From: Coprobacillus sp. CAG:605
Lineage (GTDB): Bacteria; Bacillota_I; Bacilli_A; RF39; UBA660
Assembly: GCA_000433255.1 (NCBI GenBank)
Contig: HF998241.1
Location: 25,427-63,253 of the forward strand
Direction: 5' to 3'
Length of the DNA stretch: 37,827 nt
The translations under genes and the position numbers were made by a program. A model generated the notes under the pieces. The model was not told the DNA's origin. It searched no databases and worked only from the letters and a program-made list of their open reading frames with translations. Position 1 is the stretch's first letter; each line of letters starts with the position of its first letter. Of the stretch, positions 1 to 9,021 are shown piece after piece.

Positions 1-48
1 AGAGCACTAGAAGAATTAGAACATGGGCTAATCAAAGTAGTTGGTTAG
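1..48 (+). CDS. C-terminal end of an unidentified protein (partial)
   Basis: An open frame enters from the left edge and ends at TAG 46-48, giving only about 15 residues (ending GLIKVVG). The stop lies inside the 3' arm of a terminator hairpin, which supports it being a real gene end. Too little is visible to name the product. Confidence 0.5.
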   Translation, partial: RALEELEHGLIKVVG

Positions 49-57
49 TCTTTTTTT
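26..57 (+). terminator. Intrinsic terminator upstream of polA
   Basis: GGCTAATC (26-33) pairs with GGTTAGTC (43-50) allowing G-T pairs, followed by seven T (51-57). The stop codon of the preceding gene (46-48) is inside the 3' arm. Confidence 0.75.
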
Positions 58-79
58 CTAAGACAGAAAGAGGATTTAT

Positions 80-2641
80 ATGAAAAAAGTTATATTAGTT
101 GACGGTAACAATTTGATGTTTAGGTCGTATTATGCAACGGCGTATAATGGTAATTTAATGAAGAACTCTAAAGGGGTTGCTACGAATGCCTTATATGGTT
201 TTGTTAATATGATGCATAAAATAATTGGAGAAGAGAAGCCAGAATATATTATGGTGGCTTTTGATATTGGAAAGAATTTTCGTAAGGAAAAGTATGAGAC
301 TTATAAAGCGGGAAGAATTGAAACTCCTGAGGAATTAAAGATGCAGATGCCTATTGCTAGAGATATCTTAACAGCGATGGGAATAAAGTATTATGAGTTA
401 GAGCCATATGAAGCTGATGATATAATTGGAACGTTTGCTAAGTATTGTAATAATAATAATGAATATGATGCCTTGATAGTTTCTTCAGATAAAGATTTAT
501 TACAGTTAATTACTCCTGAGGTTGAAATGAAGCTACTTAAAACTAAAGATTATATTAAATATAATCCAGTTAATTTCAAAGAAGATTGGGGTTTTGAACC
601 TATTCATATGATTGATTATAAAGCCTTAGCGGGGGATGCTTCAGATAATATTCCCGGAGTTAGGGGAGTTGGCGATAAGACAGCCATTAAACTTTTAAAA
701 GAATATAAAGACTTAGAAGATATATATAATCATATTGATGAAATAAAGGGAAGTTTAAAAGATAAATTAATTAACGATAAAGAGATGGCTTTTGTATCGA
801 AAGAAATGGCTACTATATATAAGGATGTACCAATTGATGTTAATTTTGATAATATTAAGTATACTGGTCCTAACGAAGAAAAGCTTTACGAAATATATAA
901 AGATTTAGAATTTTATTCTTTAATTAAGAATTTTAAGAAGGAGACTCCTAATAATGTCGATGTTAAATATACTAATATTATGGATGCGAGTGAGATAGAA
1001 GATAGTGATATTTATTCTTTTTATATTGAATGTGATAAAGAAGATTATCATGATGCTAATATCGTGGGGATGAGTGTTTCTACTAAGAAAAATAATTATT
1101 ATGTAGCGCCAGTTTTAATTAAAGATGTTATGTTAAAAATTAATGATAAGTTAAAGGTTACGTATGATTTAAAGAAGAATATTTGTTTATTAAATGATTT
1201 AGGAATAAAGATTAATAATACTTACTTAGATATTATGATTGCCGCTTATCTTTTGGAACTTAATGTTAAAGATGATATTGCTTATTTAATGAATCCTAAG
1301 GGATATGATGTTACTTTTTATGATGTGGCTAGGAAGAGTGATTTTAAACCTAGTGATATTGTAAAGAAGAGTAGATATATTTTTGATAGTAAGGAAGAGT
1401 ATGTCACAAGCCTAAAACGAGAAGAAATGTTTAATCTATATAAAGATATTGAACATCCATTAATTAAAGTACTAGCTGATATGGAACTTACGGGTATTAA
1501 GTGTGATAAAAATATTTTGGAAAGCCAAGGGGCGGAGGTTAAACAAAGGATTGATAAGTTAGATAAGCTTATTCAAGAACAGTGTGGTGAGGAATTTAAT
1601 GTAGCTTCTCCTAGACAACTTGGTGTTGTGTTATTTGAACATTTGAATTTGCCTTTTGCAAAGAAGATAAAATCGGGGTATAAAACGGATCAAGAAACTT
1701 TAAGAAAGTTAGTTGATTATCATCCTGCTATTAAGAATATTATAGAGTATCGTAATATTACGAAGTTATATAATACTTACTTAGATGGATTAGTACCTTA
1801 TATAAAAAAAGATGGAAAGATACATACAACATATAAACAAAATATGACTCGTACAGGACGTCTTTCATCAGCAGAACCTAATATGCAAAATATTCCGGCT
1901 AGAGATATGGAAGGCAAGAAAATAAAGAAAGCTTTTTTTCCTTCAAACGATATTTTAATGAGTTGTGATTATTCACAGATTGAACTTAGATTACTAGCGC
2001 ATATTAGTGGATCAAAAGAGTTACAAAGTGCCTTCATTAATGGGGAAGATATTCATACTAAGGTTGCAGCTGATATTCATAATATTCCTCAAAGTGAAGT
2101 TACAAAAGAGATGCGTAGTACAGCAAAAGCCGTTATATTTGGGATTGTTTATGGAATAAGTGGTTTTGGATTAGGTGAAAATTTAAATATTAAACCTAGT
2201 GAAGCAAAGAAGTTTATTGATAAGTATTATGAATTATATCCAGGGGTTAAAAGATATATGGATAGTATTATTAAAGAAGCTTATGATACGGGAGTAGTTA
2301 GAACTTTATTTAATCGTAAACGTACTATTGAAGAATTACAAAATAAGAATTATATGATTAGACAGGCTGGAGAGCGAATTGCTCTTAATACTCCAATTCA
2401 AGGAACTTGTGCAGATATTATGAAGAAAGCTATGGTTGAAATATATGATGAGTTTGAACGTCAAAATATTAAATCAAAAATGATTCTTCAAGTACATGAT
2501 GAGTTGATATTTGATTGCGTAGAAAGTGAACGAGAATTAATTTCAAAGATTGTAACTGATAAAATGGAGAATGCTATAAAGATAGATGTGCCAATAAAAG
2601 TTAGTCATGATTTCGGAAGTGACTGGTATGAAACGAAATAG
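80..2641 (+). CDS. polA: DNA polymerase I
   Basis: Family A DNA polymerase used for Okazaki-fragment processing and excision repair. At 853 residues it has the usual PolA layout. Residues 1 to about 290 are a 5'-3' exonuclease (FEN-like) domain with the DGNN start and the conserved acidic clusters YEADD and SSDKD. Residues about 295-465 are a degenerate 3'-5' exonuclease domain. The rest is the polymerase domain, with motif A DYSQIELR (Asp630), motif B around KAVIFGIVYG and motif C QVHDELIF (Asp807). The DxE proofreading motif is not visible, as in Bacillus-type PolA, so proofreading is probably absent (inference). The start is ATG 80 after AGAGGA. No promoter fits in the 22 bases between the upstream terminator and the start, so transcription may depend on read-through. 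mutM follows closely, which fits a repair cluster. Confidence 0.97.
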   Translation: MKKVILVDGNNLMFRSYYATAYNGNLMKNSKGVATNALYGFVNMMHKIIGEEKPEYIMVAFDIGKNFRKEKYETYKAGRIETPEELKMQMPIARDILTAMGIKYYELEPYEADDIIGTFAKYCNNNNEYDALIVSSDKDLLQLITPEVEMKLLKTKDYIKYNPVNFKEDWGFEPIHMIDYKALAGDASDNIPGVRGVGDKTAIKLLKEYKDLEDIYNHIDEIKGSLKDKLINDKEMAFVSKEMATIYKDVPIDVNFDNIKYTGPNEEKLYEIYKDLEFYSLIKNFKKETPNNVDVKYTNIMDASEIEDSDIYSFYIECDKEDYHDANIVGMSVSTKKNNYYVAPVLIKDVMLKINDKLKVTYDLKKNICLLNDLGIKINNTYLDIMIAAYLLELNVKDDIAYLMNPKGYDVTFYDVARKSDFKPSDIVKKSRYIFDSKEEYVTSLKREEMFNLYKDIEHPLIKVLADMELTGIKCDKNILESQGAEVKQRIDKLDKLIQEQCGEEFNVASPRQLGVVLFEHLNLPFAKKIKSGYKTDQETLRKLVDYHPAIKNIIEYRNITKLYNTYLDGLVPYIKKDGKIHTTYKQNMTRTGRLSSAEPNMQNIPARDMEGKKIKKAFFPSNDILMSCDYSQIELRLLAHISGSKELQSAFINGEDIHTKVAADIHNIPQSEVTKEMRSTAKAVIFGIVYGISGFGLGENLNIKPSEAKKFIDKYYELYPGVKRYMDSIIKEAYDTGVVRTLFNRKRTIEELQNKNYMIRQAGERIALNTPIQGTCADIMKKAMVEIYDEFERQNIKSKMILQVHDELIFDCVESERELISKIVTDKMENAIKIDVPIKVSHDFGSDWYETK

Positions 2642-2646
2642 TGTTG

Positions 2647-2652
2647 TATAAT
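2647..2652 (+). promoter_or_regulatory. Possible -10 box before mutM
   Basis: TATAAT lies 20 bases before the mutM start, but no recognisable -35 box is found 17 bases upstream (TGGTAT). Given the AT-rich background this is weak. Confidence 0.3.
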
Positions 2653-2672
2653 ATGGAAGTGGAAGTGATATT

Positions 2673-3518
2673 ATGCCAGAAATAGCGGAAGTAGAAACAG
2701 TAAGAAATACTTTAAAGAAGAGAATTCTTAATAAACCAATTAAAAGTGTTAATGTTAGATATCCTAAGATGATTGAATCTAACTTAGAAGAGTTTAAGAA
2801 GATTTTAGTGGGAAGAAGTTTTTTGGATATTAAAAGAAGAGGTAAGTGGTTAATTTTTGATTTAGGTGATTATTATTTACTTAGTCATTTAAGAATGGAA
2901 GGTAAGTATTTTATTAAGAACCATGAAGAAGAGTTAAATAAGCATGAACATGTAATTATAACTTTTACAGATGATACTGATTTGAGATATCATGACACGA
3001 GAAAGTTTGGTCGAATGAATTTGATTAAAAAAGAAGACCTAGAAGTGGCAGAAGAGATTGCTAAACAAGGTTTGGAACCAGGAGATAAGAATTTAACGGC
3101 AAAGTATTTAGTAGATAAGTTTAAAAAGAAGAGACTACCTATTAAGACTGTGCTTTTAGACCAAACAATTATTAGTGGTTTAGGTAATATTTACGCTAAT
3201 GAGGTATTGTTTGCGGCAGGTATTGACCCATTGAAGAAAGCTTGCGATGTTTCTTTAGAAGAAGCTTCAAGAATAGTAACGGAGAGCAACAGGATAATTA
3301 AGGCGGCAATAAAAATGGGTGGTACAACGATTAAAAGTTATACTTCAAGTTTAGGAGTTACCGGGAGATTTCAACAATATTTATGCGTTCATAAAAGAGA
3401 AGGTATGCCTTGTTTGAAGTGCGGGACAACGATTTTAAATATGAAGATTAATGGTCGGAGTACTTATTTTTGCCCAAAGTGTCAGGGGGTTACGGAAGTA
3501 AATGAATGTAGGGTTTAG
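2673..3518 (+). CDS. mutM: Formamidopyrimidine-DNA glycosylase (Fpg/MutM)
   Basis: Bifunctional glycosylase/AP lyase that removes 8-oxoguanine and ring-opened purines. The protein is 281 residues, normal for the family. It begins MPEIAEVETVR; the Pro2-Glu3 pair is the catalytic N-terminus after Met removal. The helix-two-turn-helix region (around LGNIYANEVLFAAGIDP) is intact, and the C-terminus carries a CxxC...CxxC zinc finger (CLKC and CPKC) essential for DNA binding. An AAGTG Shine-Dalgarno-like stretch precedes ATG 2673. It overlaps the next gene by 17 bases, so the two are almost certainly cotranscribed, following polA at about 30 bases. Confidence 0.96.
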   Translation: MPEIAEVETVRNTLKKRILNKPIKSVNVRYPKMIESNLEEFKKILVGRSFLDIKRRGKWLIFDLGDYYLLSHLRMEGKYFIKNHEEELNKHEHVIITFTDDTDLRYHDTRKFGRMNLIKKEDLEVAEEIAKQGLEPGDKNLTAKYLVDKFKKKRLPIKTVLLDQTIISGLGNIYANEVLFAAGIDPLKKACDVSLEEASRIVTESNRIIKAAIKMGGTTIKSYTSSLGVTGRFQQYLCVHKREGMPCLKCGTTILNMKINGRSTYFCPKCQGVTEVNECRV

Positions 3519-3918
3519 AGATTATAGATTAGAAGATGCCTTAAAAATCAGCAATGATTTGAAATTCTTATTTACGAGTAATAATCTTAGAATAATTGAA
3601 CATGACGATAAAATAATTGGAGCTTATGAATTAGCTAATGTTTATGATGGTGTGGAATTAAGATTTGGGTTGAACCGAGCATGTCGTGGCAAAAGAAAGG
3701 CAATGTTGATTTTAAAATTAACTTTAAATGATATATTTATGAGATATCCCGAACTTAATAAGGTAAAATTCTTTGTTAGTGTGGAAAATGAACCGGCTAT
3801 TAGATTAATTGAAAGTCTTGGCATAATAAGTGAAACAGAAATGGGGTATACATCAAATGAGGGATATAAAACATATGAATATAGTAGAGAAAGAAGAGAA
3901 GATTATGTACGAAAATAA
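3502..3918 (+). CDS. GNAT-family acetyltransferase-like protein
   Basis: A 138-residue protein with the shape of a small GNAT N-acetyltransferase: an N-terminal substrate-side region, a central strand ending RFGLNRACRGKRKAM that resembles the acetyl-CoA loop, and a C-terminal segment with ENEPAIRLIESLGI, which matches the common GNAT pattern N-x-x-A-x-x-x-x-x-x-x-G. The acceptor is unknown. The gene overlaps the mutM end by 17 bases and overlaps the murD start by 14 bases, so translation is probably coupled across all three genes. It could be a RimI-like or small-molecule acetyltransferase. Confidence 0.7.
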   Translation: MNVGFRDYRLEDALKISNDLKFLFTSNNLRIIEHDDKIIGAYELANVYDGVELRFGLNRACRGKRKAMLILKLTLNDIFMRYPELNKVKFFVSVENEPAIRLIESLGIISETEMGYTSNEGYKTYEYSRERREDYVRK

Positions 3919-5236
3919 AAAAATATTTATATTAGGAATGGCCCGTAGTGGGTATGAAGTTGCTAAAGTATTAGCTAAACACAATAATCAATTAATGATT
4001 TGTGATAAACAAAAACAAGATGAAGATAAAATAAGGGAACTAGTTGATTTGGGCGCTAAGGTGGTAATTACCGATTATCCGCAAAATTATTTTGACGAAT
4101 CATATGACTTAGTAGTAAAAAATCCCGGTATAAAATATACACATCCATTATTAGAAAAGGCTAGAGAGTATGGTGTTCCAATTGTTAATGAACTTGAAGT
4201 AGCATATTCCTTTTTTCCAAAAGATATGGAAATTATTGGAGTTACAGGTTCTAATGGGAAGACTACTACAACTAACCTTATTAATGAAATGTTAAAAGCC
4301 GATAATAAAGAAGTAGTTATGGCTGGTAATATGGGATTTCCTGTATCTAGTGTTTTAGATAAGCTAACTAGTAAAACAATCTTACTTTTAGAAATATCTA
4401 TTCAACAATTATGTGATATGCATGATTTTAAAACTAATGTTAGTGTTCTTACTAATATAACCCCAACTCATATTGATTTTTTGGATACTTATGATAATTA
4501 TAAGAATGTTAAAAAACGTATTTTTAATAATCATACAGCCAGTGATTTAGCTATTTTAAATAAAGAAAATAGTGATGAGGTGGAGCTAACTAAAGATATT
4601 TTATCAACTAAATTATATTTTAGTAGTAAGAATGATGCTGATATATGTATAAAAAATGGGGTTATATATTATAAAGATGAAGAGATAATTAAGACTAGTG
4701 ATATAAAACTTCAAGGTATGCATAATTATGAAAATGCTATGTGTGCAATAGGGGTAGTTAAACATTATGGAGTTTCTAATGAAGCTATTTGCAAGGTATT
4801 AAGAGAGTTCGGTGGTGTTGAACATCGTTTAGAATTTGTAAGAACTTTAAACGATATTAGCTATTATAATGATTCGAAAGCTACGAATACGGTATCAACT
4901 AATATTGCGCTTAAGGCTTTTGATAAACCAACAATTCTTATTATGGGTGGTTTAGATAGAGGACATTCTTTTGAACCATTAAATGAAGCAATGAAGAATG
5001 TTAAGTTGGTCGTATGTTATGGTCAAACTAAAGAACGAATTGAAAAGTGGGCTAATGGTCTTGGTATTGAAGTTAAAGTAGTTGATAATTTACATGATGC
5101 GACTATGTATGCATCATCTAAGGCAGTAGCCGGGGATGTTGTGTTGTTATCACCAGCATGTGCTTCTTGGGATCAATATAAATGTTTTGAAGATCGTGGT
5201 ACGGAGTTTAAAACAATTGTTAATGATTTAAAGTAG
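3905..5236 (+). CDS. murD: UDP-N-acetylmuramoylalanine--D-glutamate ligase
   Basis: Cytoplasmic Mur ligase that adds D-Glu to UDP-MurNAc-L-Ala using ATP, so this organism builds peptidoglycan. I place the start at ATG 3905 (MYENKKIFILG), after a purine-rich site GAAGAGAAG, giving 443 residues, the normal MurD size; an in-frame ATG at 3830 would add 25 residues inside the preceding gene and is unlikely. The N-terminal domain has the GMARSG dinucleotide-like loop. The ATP loop GVTGSNGKTTTT lies at about residues 112-123, and the C-terminal domain contains NDSKATN and the MGGLDRG stretch. It overlaps the acetyltransferase gene by 14 bases and is the last gene before a terminator. Confidence 0.95.
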   Translation: MYENKKIFILGMARSGYEVAKVLAKHNNQLMICDKQKQDEDKIRELVDLGAKVVITDYPQNYFDESYDLVVKNPGIKYTHPLLEKAREYGVPIVNELEVAYSFFPKDMEIIGVTGSNGKTTTTNLINEMLKADNKEVVMAGNMGFPVSSVLDKLTSKTILLLEISIQQLCDMHDFKTNVSVLTNITPTHIDFLDTYDNYKNVKKRIFNNHTASDLAILNKENSDEVELTKDILSTKLYFSSKNDADICIKNGVIYYKDEEIIKTSDIKLQGMHNYENAMCAIGVVKHYGVSNEAICKVLREFGGVEHRLEFVRTLNDISYYNDSKATNTVSTNIALKAFDKPTILIMGGLDRGHSFEPLNEAMKNVKLVVCYGQTKERIEKWANGLGIEVKVVDNLHDATMYASSKAVAGDVVLLSPACASWDQYKCFEDRGTEFKTIVNDLK

Positions 5237-5242
5237 ATTAGA

Positions 5243-5266
5243 GATGGTCAGTTGACTGTCTTTTTT
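5243..5266 (+). terminator. Probable terminator after murD
   Basis: A short imperfect hairpin (CAG-TTGA-CTG with flanking pairs) is followed by six T. The stem is weak and has mismatches, so this is tentative. Confidence 0.5.
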
Positions 5267-5322
5267 CTTGCTATTTTTAGGGGGTGGTGCTAAGATATAG
5301 AGCACAAATGGGGGGATTAGAA

Positions 5323-6651
5323 ATGGATAAGAAAATAGAATTTGACTTTAAAAATAATATGGCTATATTAGATGGAAGACAAGTAACTATAGATTATTTA
5401 TATAAACAATTATTAAATGAATTAAATATGCCAGAATGTATTGGCTTTTCTTATGACGAAAAAGAGATTATATTTAACAAAACAAATTGCTCTAGAAATA
5501 TTTTTTCCTATAAATTTAAAAATGAAGATAGAGTAAAAGTAAATAATTTATTACAAAAATTAGATGAGGTTAATACACAGAAAATTATTAATAAATTAAA
5601 AAAACTAAAAGAAGACCTTTTAAAGAAAAAATATATGGATGGTAGCTTATATTTATTAGAACATAGTCAAGACAAGTGGCTTATTTATTCTCGTTATTAC
5701 TCAAGAGATAGTGAGGATTTTGTTAATTTGTATGATAAGGATTTGACAAAACCAGAAATTAAAGAACTAGTTGATGAAGTAATTAATCTACATGATAATA
5801 ATGAGGAATGGGTTTTTGAATGTAATTTTGAAATGAGATCTTCAGCGGAAGATAGCTTGCATAATTTTATCGTTGGCACGAAAGATGATAAGAAAATAGA
5901 AAAAAGAATATTTGATAATAATTTTGAAAAACCGGATATTTTAAAGAAGTATCTTAATAAGCATCGTTTCAAAGTGTTAGGAAGGTTATTTACACATAGC
6001 TTTATAAATGATATTTGGAATCTTTTGGATAATGACGTAGTTAAAGCAAAGATTGTTCTTTTGGTGGCTGGCTTAATATTAGGTGGATCGATAGAATCAA
6101 GTTATTTAGGTACTACTTCTATTACCTCTAACATCTTTTTAGGCACGTGGGTTTATTATGGTTTTAAAAAAGTTTGGTCGGTAATTAGAAGTAATAAAAA
6201 TATTAATAAAATGATAAGGTGCTTAGATGAAAAATATAATTTGGTAGATGTCGAGGTTAAAGAGCCAGCAAAAGAAATAGAAAAGCAACCAGAATTAGCT
6301 CAACTTTCAAGAAAAACACAAAAATTAGATGATCCATTTCTTAGAAGTTTGTATTTGAATATTGTTACTATGAAAAATTATCCGGAGATTGACTGGAGCT
6401 ATGAAGCAGGAACTATAGAAGATTTAGCGAAGAAGTATGTTGAAGCTAAAAAGAGTAATGATTCGTCTAGTTATGAACTTTTGATTAAATATCCTAACTT
6501 TTTAGAAATTGCTAATAGTTTAGATAGTTTAATCGAAGAAAAGACGAAAGACCAATCGAATGATATAGAAGCTTTAGATATTATAAGTACTGAGTTAGAT
6601 GGATTAAAGAGTGTAACTTTAGATACCAAAAAAAGAAAATTAACTAAATAA
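5323..6651 (+). CDS. Unknown protein with a central membrane segment
   Basis: I do not recognise this 442-residue protein. The start at ATG 5323 is chosen because GGGGGA lies 7 bases upstream; an in-frame GTG at 5284 has no comparable site. Residues about 1-230 are charged and lysine-rich. A hydrophobic stretch at about residues 245-300 (IVLLVAGLILGG and a following YLGTTSITSNIFLGTWVYYG) suggests two membrane passes. The C-terminal about 140 residues are acidic and helical. It has no signal peptide. It is convergent with pilB, and the two share the space around 6651-6679. A role in envelope biology is only a guess from the membrane segment. Confidence 0.75.
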   Translation: MDKKIEFDFKNNMAILDGRQVTIDYLYKQLLNELNMPECIGFSYDEKEIIFNKTNCSRNIFSYKFKNEDRVKVNNLLQKLDEVNTQKIINKLKKLKEDLLKKKYMDGSLYLLEHSQDKWLIYSRYYSRDSEDFVNLYDKDLTKPEIKELVDEVINLHDNNEEWVFECNFEMRSSAEDSLHNFIVGTKDDKKIEKRIFDNNFEKPDILKKYLNKHRFKVLGRLFTHSFINDIWNLLDNDVVKAKIVLLVAGLILGGSIESSYLGTTSITSNIFLGTWVYYGFKKVWSVIRSNKNINKMIRCLDEKYNLVDVEVKEPAKEIEKQPELAQLSRKTQKLDDPFLRSLYLNIVTMKNYPEIDWSYEAGTIEDLAKKYVEAKKSNDSSSYELLIKYPNFLEIANSLDSLIEEKTKDQSNDIEALDIISTELDGLKSVTLDTKKRKLTK

Positions 6652-6679
6652 AAACAGACTATAAAACTTCATAGTCTGT
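6645..6679 (-). terminator. Terminator of pilB, overlapping its stop codon
   Basis: ACAGACTAT (6654-6662) pairs perfectly with ATAGTCTGT (6671-6679); read on the minus strand it is followed by TTTTTATTTA. The pilB stop (6659-6661) and its last codons are inside the stem. On the plus strand there is no T tract, so it mainly serves pilB. Confidence 0.75.
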
Positions 6680-8050
6680 ATCATTATCATCAGCAGTAAC
6701 AAGTTCAGTCTTACCAAGTAAAGCATTTTTAATATCAGTTTCATCTTCACCTAAGTCATCATCAATATCAATAATTCTAACAATTTCATCAAATGAAGTA
6801 TCACCATTAATTACTTTCATAAGGCCGTCTTGTAAAAGAGTAGTGGCGTGATCATTTGAGTAGGCAAGACGTCTTAGTTCTTCTTTACGTTTATTTAAAA
6901 CAATGGCATCTCTAATTTCTTGATTGATATCTAAAACTTCATGGATAGCAATACGTCCCAAATAACCACCAACACAATATTTGCAACCAACGGGTTCATA
7001 TATTTCTTTAACATCTAGTTTAAGAGCTTTTTTAAATACTAGTGATTCATACTTAGTAACAGGACGGGCTTTGCGGCATTTAGGGCAAAGTCTTTTGGCA
7101 AGTTTTTGAGAAATAATTCCGGTTAGAGCGGAGCCCAGTAAGTAACGTTCAACATCCATATCTAATAGACGTTCGATAGTATTAAGGGAGTTGTTGGTGT
7201 GGATTGTTGATAGTACTAAGTGGCCTGTAATTGATGCTCGAACAGCAATACGGGCAGTTTCGTCATCACGAATTTCTCCGATCATTATAACATCGGGGTC
7301 TTGACGTAAGATAGAACGAAGAGCAGCAGCAAAAGTAAGACCGATTTCACTCATAACTTGAACCTGGTTTAGACCAGGTATTTTCATTTCGACAGGGTCT
7401 TCAACTGTGATAATATTAGTATCAACTTGATTCAATTTTTGCAACATAGCGTATACAGTGGTTGATTTACCGGAACCAGTAGCACCGGTTACTAAGATAA
7501 TACCATTAGGAACGTTAATCATTTTTTTAACTTTGTCTAAGTTTTTAGGAGAAAGTCCTAGGGAATCAAGGCCTTCTAAACTACGAGAGTAATCTAAGAT
7601 ACGGATAACTATTTTTTCTCCATCAACGATAGGAAGAGATGATACACGCATATCTAGGGGGCGTTCGTTTAAAGTCATTTTAATCGCGCCATCTTGTGGA
7701 AGACGGGTTTCAGTAATATTCATACCTGAAATAATTTTAATACGAGTTGAAAGATTTTTTTTAACACTAGCAGGAACTTTAGCATAATTAACTAAGTCGC
7801 CATCGATACGAATACGAACATTTAAATAATCAGGAGTGGGATCAAAGTGTATATCGGATGCTCTTTTATTAACGGCATCTTCAATCATGATATTAACTAA
7901 ATCAACGATAGGGGTTTTATCGTAATCAAAATCACGGAAAACGACACTATCATCTTTGGTCGATTCTTGGGCAAAGGTAACTGTATTATCGCTATTAACA
8001 GTTGTGGTTGTTACCATAGTATTATCGGTTACATTACTATTATTATTCAT
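6659..8050 (-). CDS. Type IV pilus / type II secretion assembly ATPase (PilB/GspE family)
   Basis: Cytoplasmic hexameric ATPase that powers pilin or pseudopilin assembly. The start at 8050 (MNNNSNVTDN) follows AGGGA and gives 463 residues, shorter than full PilB because the N-terminal (MshEN-type) domain is missing. Visible motifs are Walker A GATGSGKST at about residues 187-195, an Asp box (ITVEDPVE), Walker B (DPDVIMIGEIRD), a His box (LSTIHTN) and the two CxxC pairs (CPKC and CKYC) of the GspE/PilB zinc element. It could belong to a competence pilus (ComGA-like) or secretion system; no other machinery gene is adjacent, but two large pseudopilin genes lie 24 kb and 29 kb away in this window and are plausible substrates (inference). 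Transcription is divergent from the DHH gene from a promoter sharing the -35 region. Confidence 0.9.
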   Translation of the reverse strand: MNNNSNVTDNTMVTTTTVNSDNTVTFAQESTKDDSVVFRDFDYDKTPIVDLVNIMIEDAVNKRASDIHFDPTPDYLNVRIRIDGDLVNYAKVPASVKKNLSTRIKIISGMNITETRLPQDGAIKMTLNERPLDMRVSSLPIVDGEKIVIRILDYSRSLEGLDSLGLSPKNLDKVKKMINVPNGIILVTGATGSGKSTTVYAMLQKLNQVDTNIITVEDPVEMKIPGLNQVQVMSEIGLTFAAALRSILRQDPDVIMIGEIRDDETARIAVRASITGHLVLSTIHTNNSLNTIERLLDMDVERYLLGSALTGIISQKLAKRLCPKCRKARPVTKYESLVFKKALKLDVKEIYEPVGCKYCVGGYLGRIAIHEVLDINQEIRDAIVLNKRKEELRRLAYSNDHATTLLQDGLMKVINGDTSFDEIVRIIDIDDDLGEDETDIKNALLGKTELVTADDNDTDYEVL

Positions 8051-8080
8051 ACAATCCCTAAGCCTTTCTATTCTACATAA

Positions 8081-8109
8081 ATTATACACTAAAATTATCT
8101 TATAGACAA
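8081..8109 (-). promoter_or_regulatory. pilB promoter
   Basis: On the minus strand TTGTCT (8104-8109) and TATAAT (8081-8086) are separated by 17 bases. The -35 overlaps the -35 of the plus-strand promoter. Confidence 0.7.
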
Positions 8110-8131
8110 GATGAAAATAATGTAGTACAAT
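8103..8131 (+). promoter_or_regulatory. Promoter of the DHH phosphoesterase operon
   Basis: TAGACA (8103-8108), a 17-base spacer, and TACAAT (8126-8131), ending 24 bases before the ATG. Its -35 box occupies the same bases as that of the divergent pilB promoter. Confidence 0.7.
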
Positions 8132-8154
8132 AACTTGACTGGAAAGAGGATATT

Positions 8155-9021
8155 ATGAAGTTAGTTATTTTAGGACATGAAAATCCGGATTTTGATAGTA
8201 TTATTTCGGGCATGCTTTTAGAAAATATTTACAGAAAAATGTATAGGTATGAGGCTGATTTTATTATACCGGATGAGGTTTTAAAAGATACGGCTAAGTT
8301 ATGTAATAAATATCATGTTGATTATAGACGCTATGAAAAGAAATATGAGTTAGATGAGGATATACATAGTGTTTTAGTTGATCATAGTGTTGATTTGAGA
8401 AATATTCCATCAGTAATAATGGCAATTGATCATCATCCAACAAAGCAAGAATTACCTTACTTAGTAAAATATTGTCATACAGCGTCAACGGCTCTTCTAA
8501 TATATAATATGTATAAAAATATATATAAGTTTTCAAAGCAAGAAATTAATTTAGTTGTGGCGGCTTCTTATATTGATACTTTGTCTTTAAAATCAACGAA
8601 AACTACACCTAGTGATATCGTGGAGTGTAAGAATTTAATTGCTAAGTATGATTTAAATAAGGATGAGATGTATTTAGATGGTTTATCAATTACGGATATG
8701 AGTGATTTGAAGGCTTGTACTTTAAATGGTTTAAAGAAGTATGAGATAAATAACAATAGAGTTTATTCTAGTTATGTTCAAGTTACCGAAGATGAGTTAA
8801 ATAAAATTCCCCTTATTTTAAAAGAAATACCTCGTACTATGAGAAATAAAGGAGTAGATTATTTTATTTTCATTGTAACTAATGTAAGTAACATGACTAC
8901 TAAGTCTTATCTTCTAAGTAAGAATTTTGGTAGTAGTATTGAAGTGATGGAATATAATCATATAGCTAGTCGTGGTCAAGAAATAATTCCTGAGTTAGAA
9001 CGTAAATTAATGAGGAAATAA
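8155..9021 (+). CDS. DHH-family phosphoesterase, manganese-dependent inorganic pyrophosphatase-like
   Basis: Family II pyrophosphatases hydrolyse PPi with Mn in a site built from DHH motifs. This 288-residue protein has the expected residues: GHENPDFDS (His8, Asp12, Asp14), Asp76 in VDH, Asp92-His93-His94, and Asp141 in YIDTLSLKS, which closely matches the family's SDTLLFKSP-type motif. The C-terminal DHHA2 domain ends with SRGQEIIP, aligning to the substrate-binding SRKKQVVP motif but with the lysine pair replaced. That loss means activity on PPi is not assured; a related phosphoesterase role is possible. The start ATG 8155 follows AGAGGA. The next gene begins at the base after its stop, so both are probably one operon. 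Confidence 0.8.
   Translation: MKLVILGHENPDFDSIISGMLLENIYRKMYRYEADFIIPDEVLKDTAKLCNKYHVDYRRYEKKYELDEDIHSVLVDHSVDLRNIPSVIMAIDHHPTKQELPYLVKYCHTASTALLIYNMYKNIYKFSKQEINLVVAASYIDTLSLKSTKTTPSDIVECKNLIAKYDLNKDEMYLDGLSITDMSDLKACTLNGLKKYEINNNRVYSSYVQVTEDELNKIPLILKEIPRTMRNKGVDYFIFIVTNVSNMTTKSYLLSKNFGSSIEVMEYNHIASRGQEIIPELERKLMRK

Noticed and set aside
3830..3904. Longer murD N-terminus starting at ATG 3830
   Set aside because: The extra 25 residues overlap the acetyltransferase gene and have no family match; ATG 3905 has a better site.
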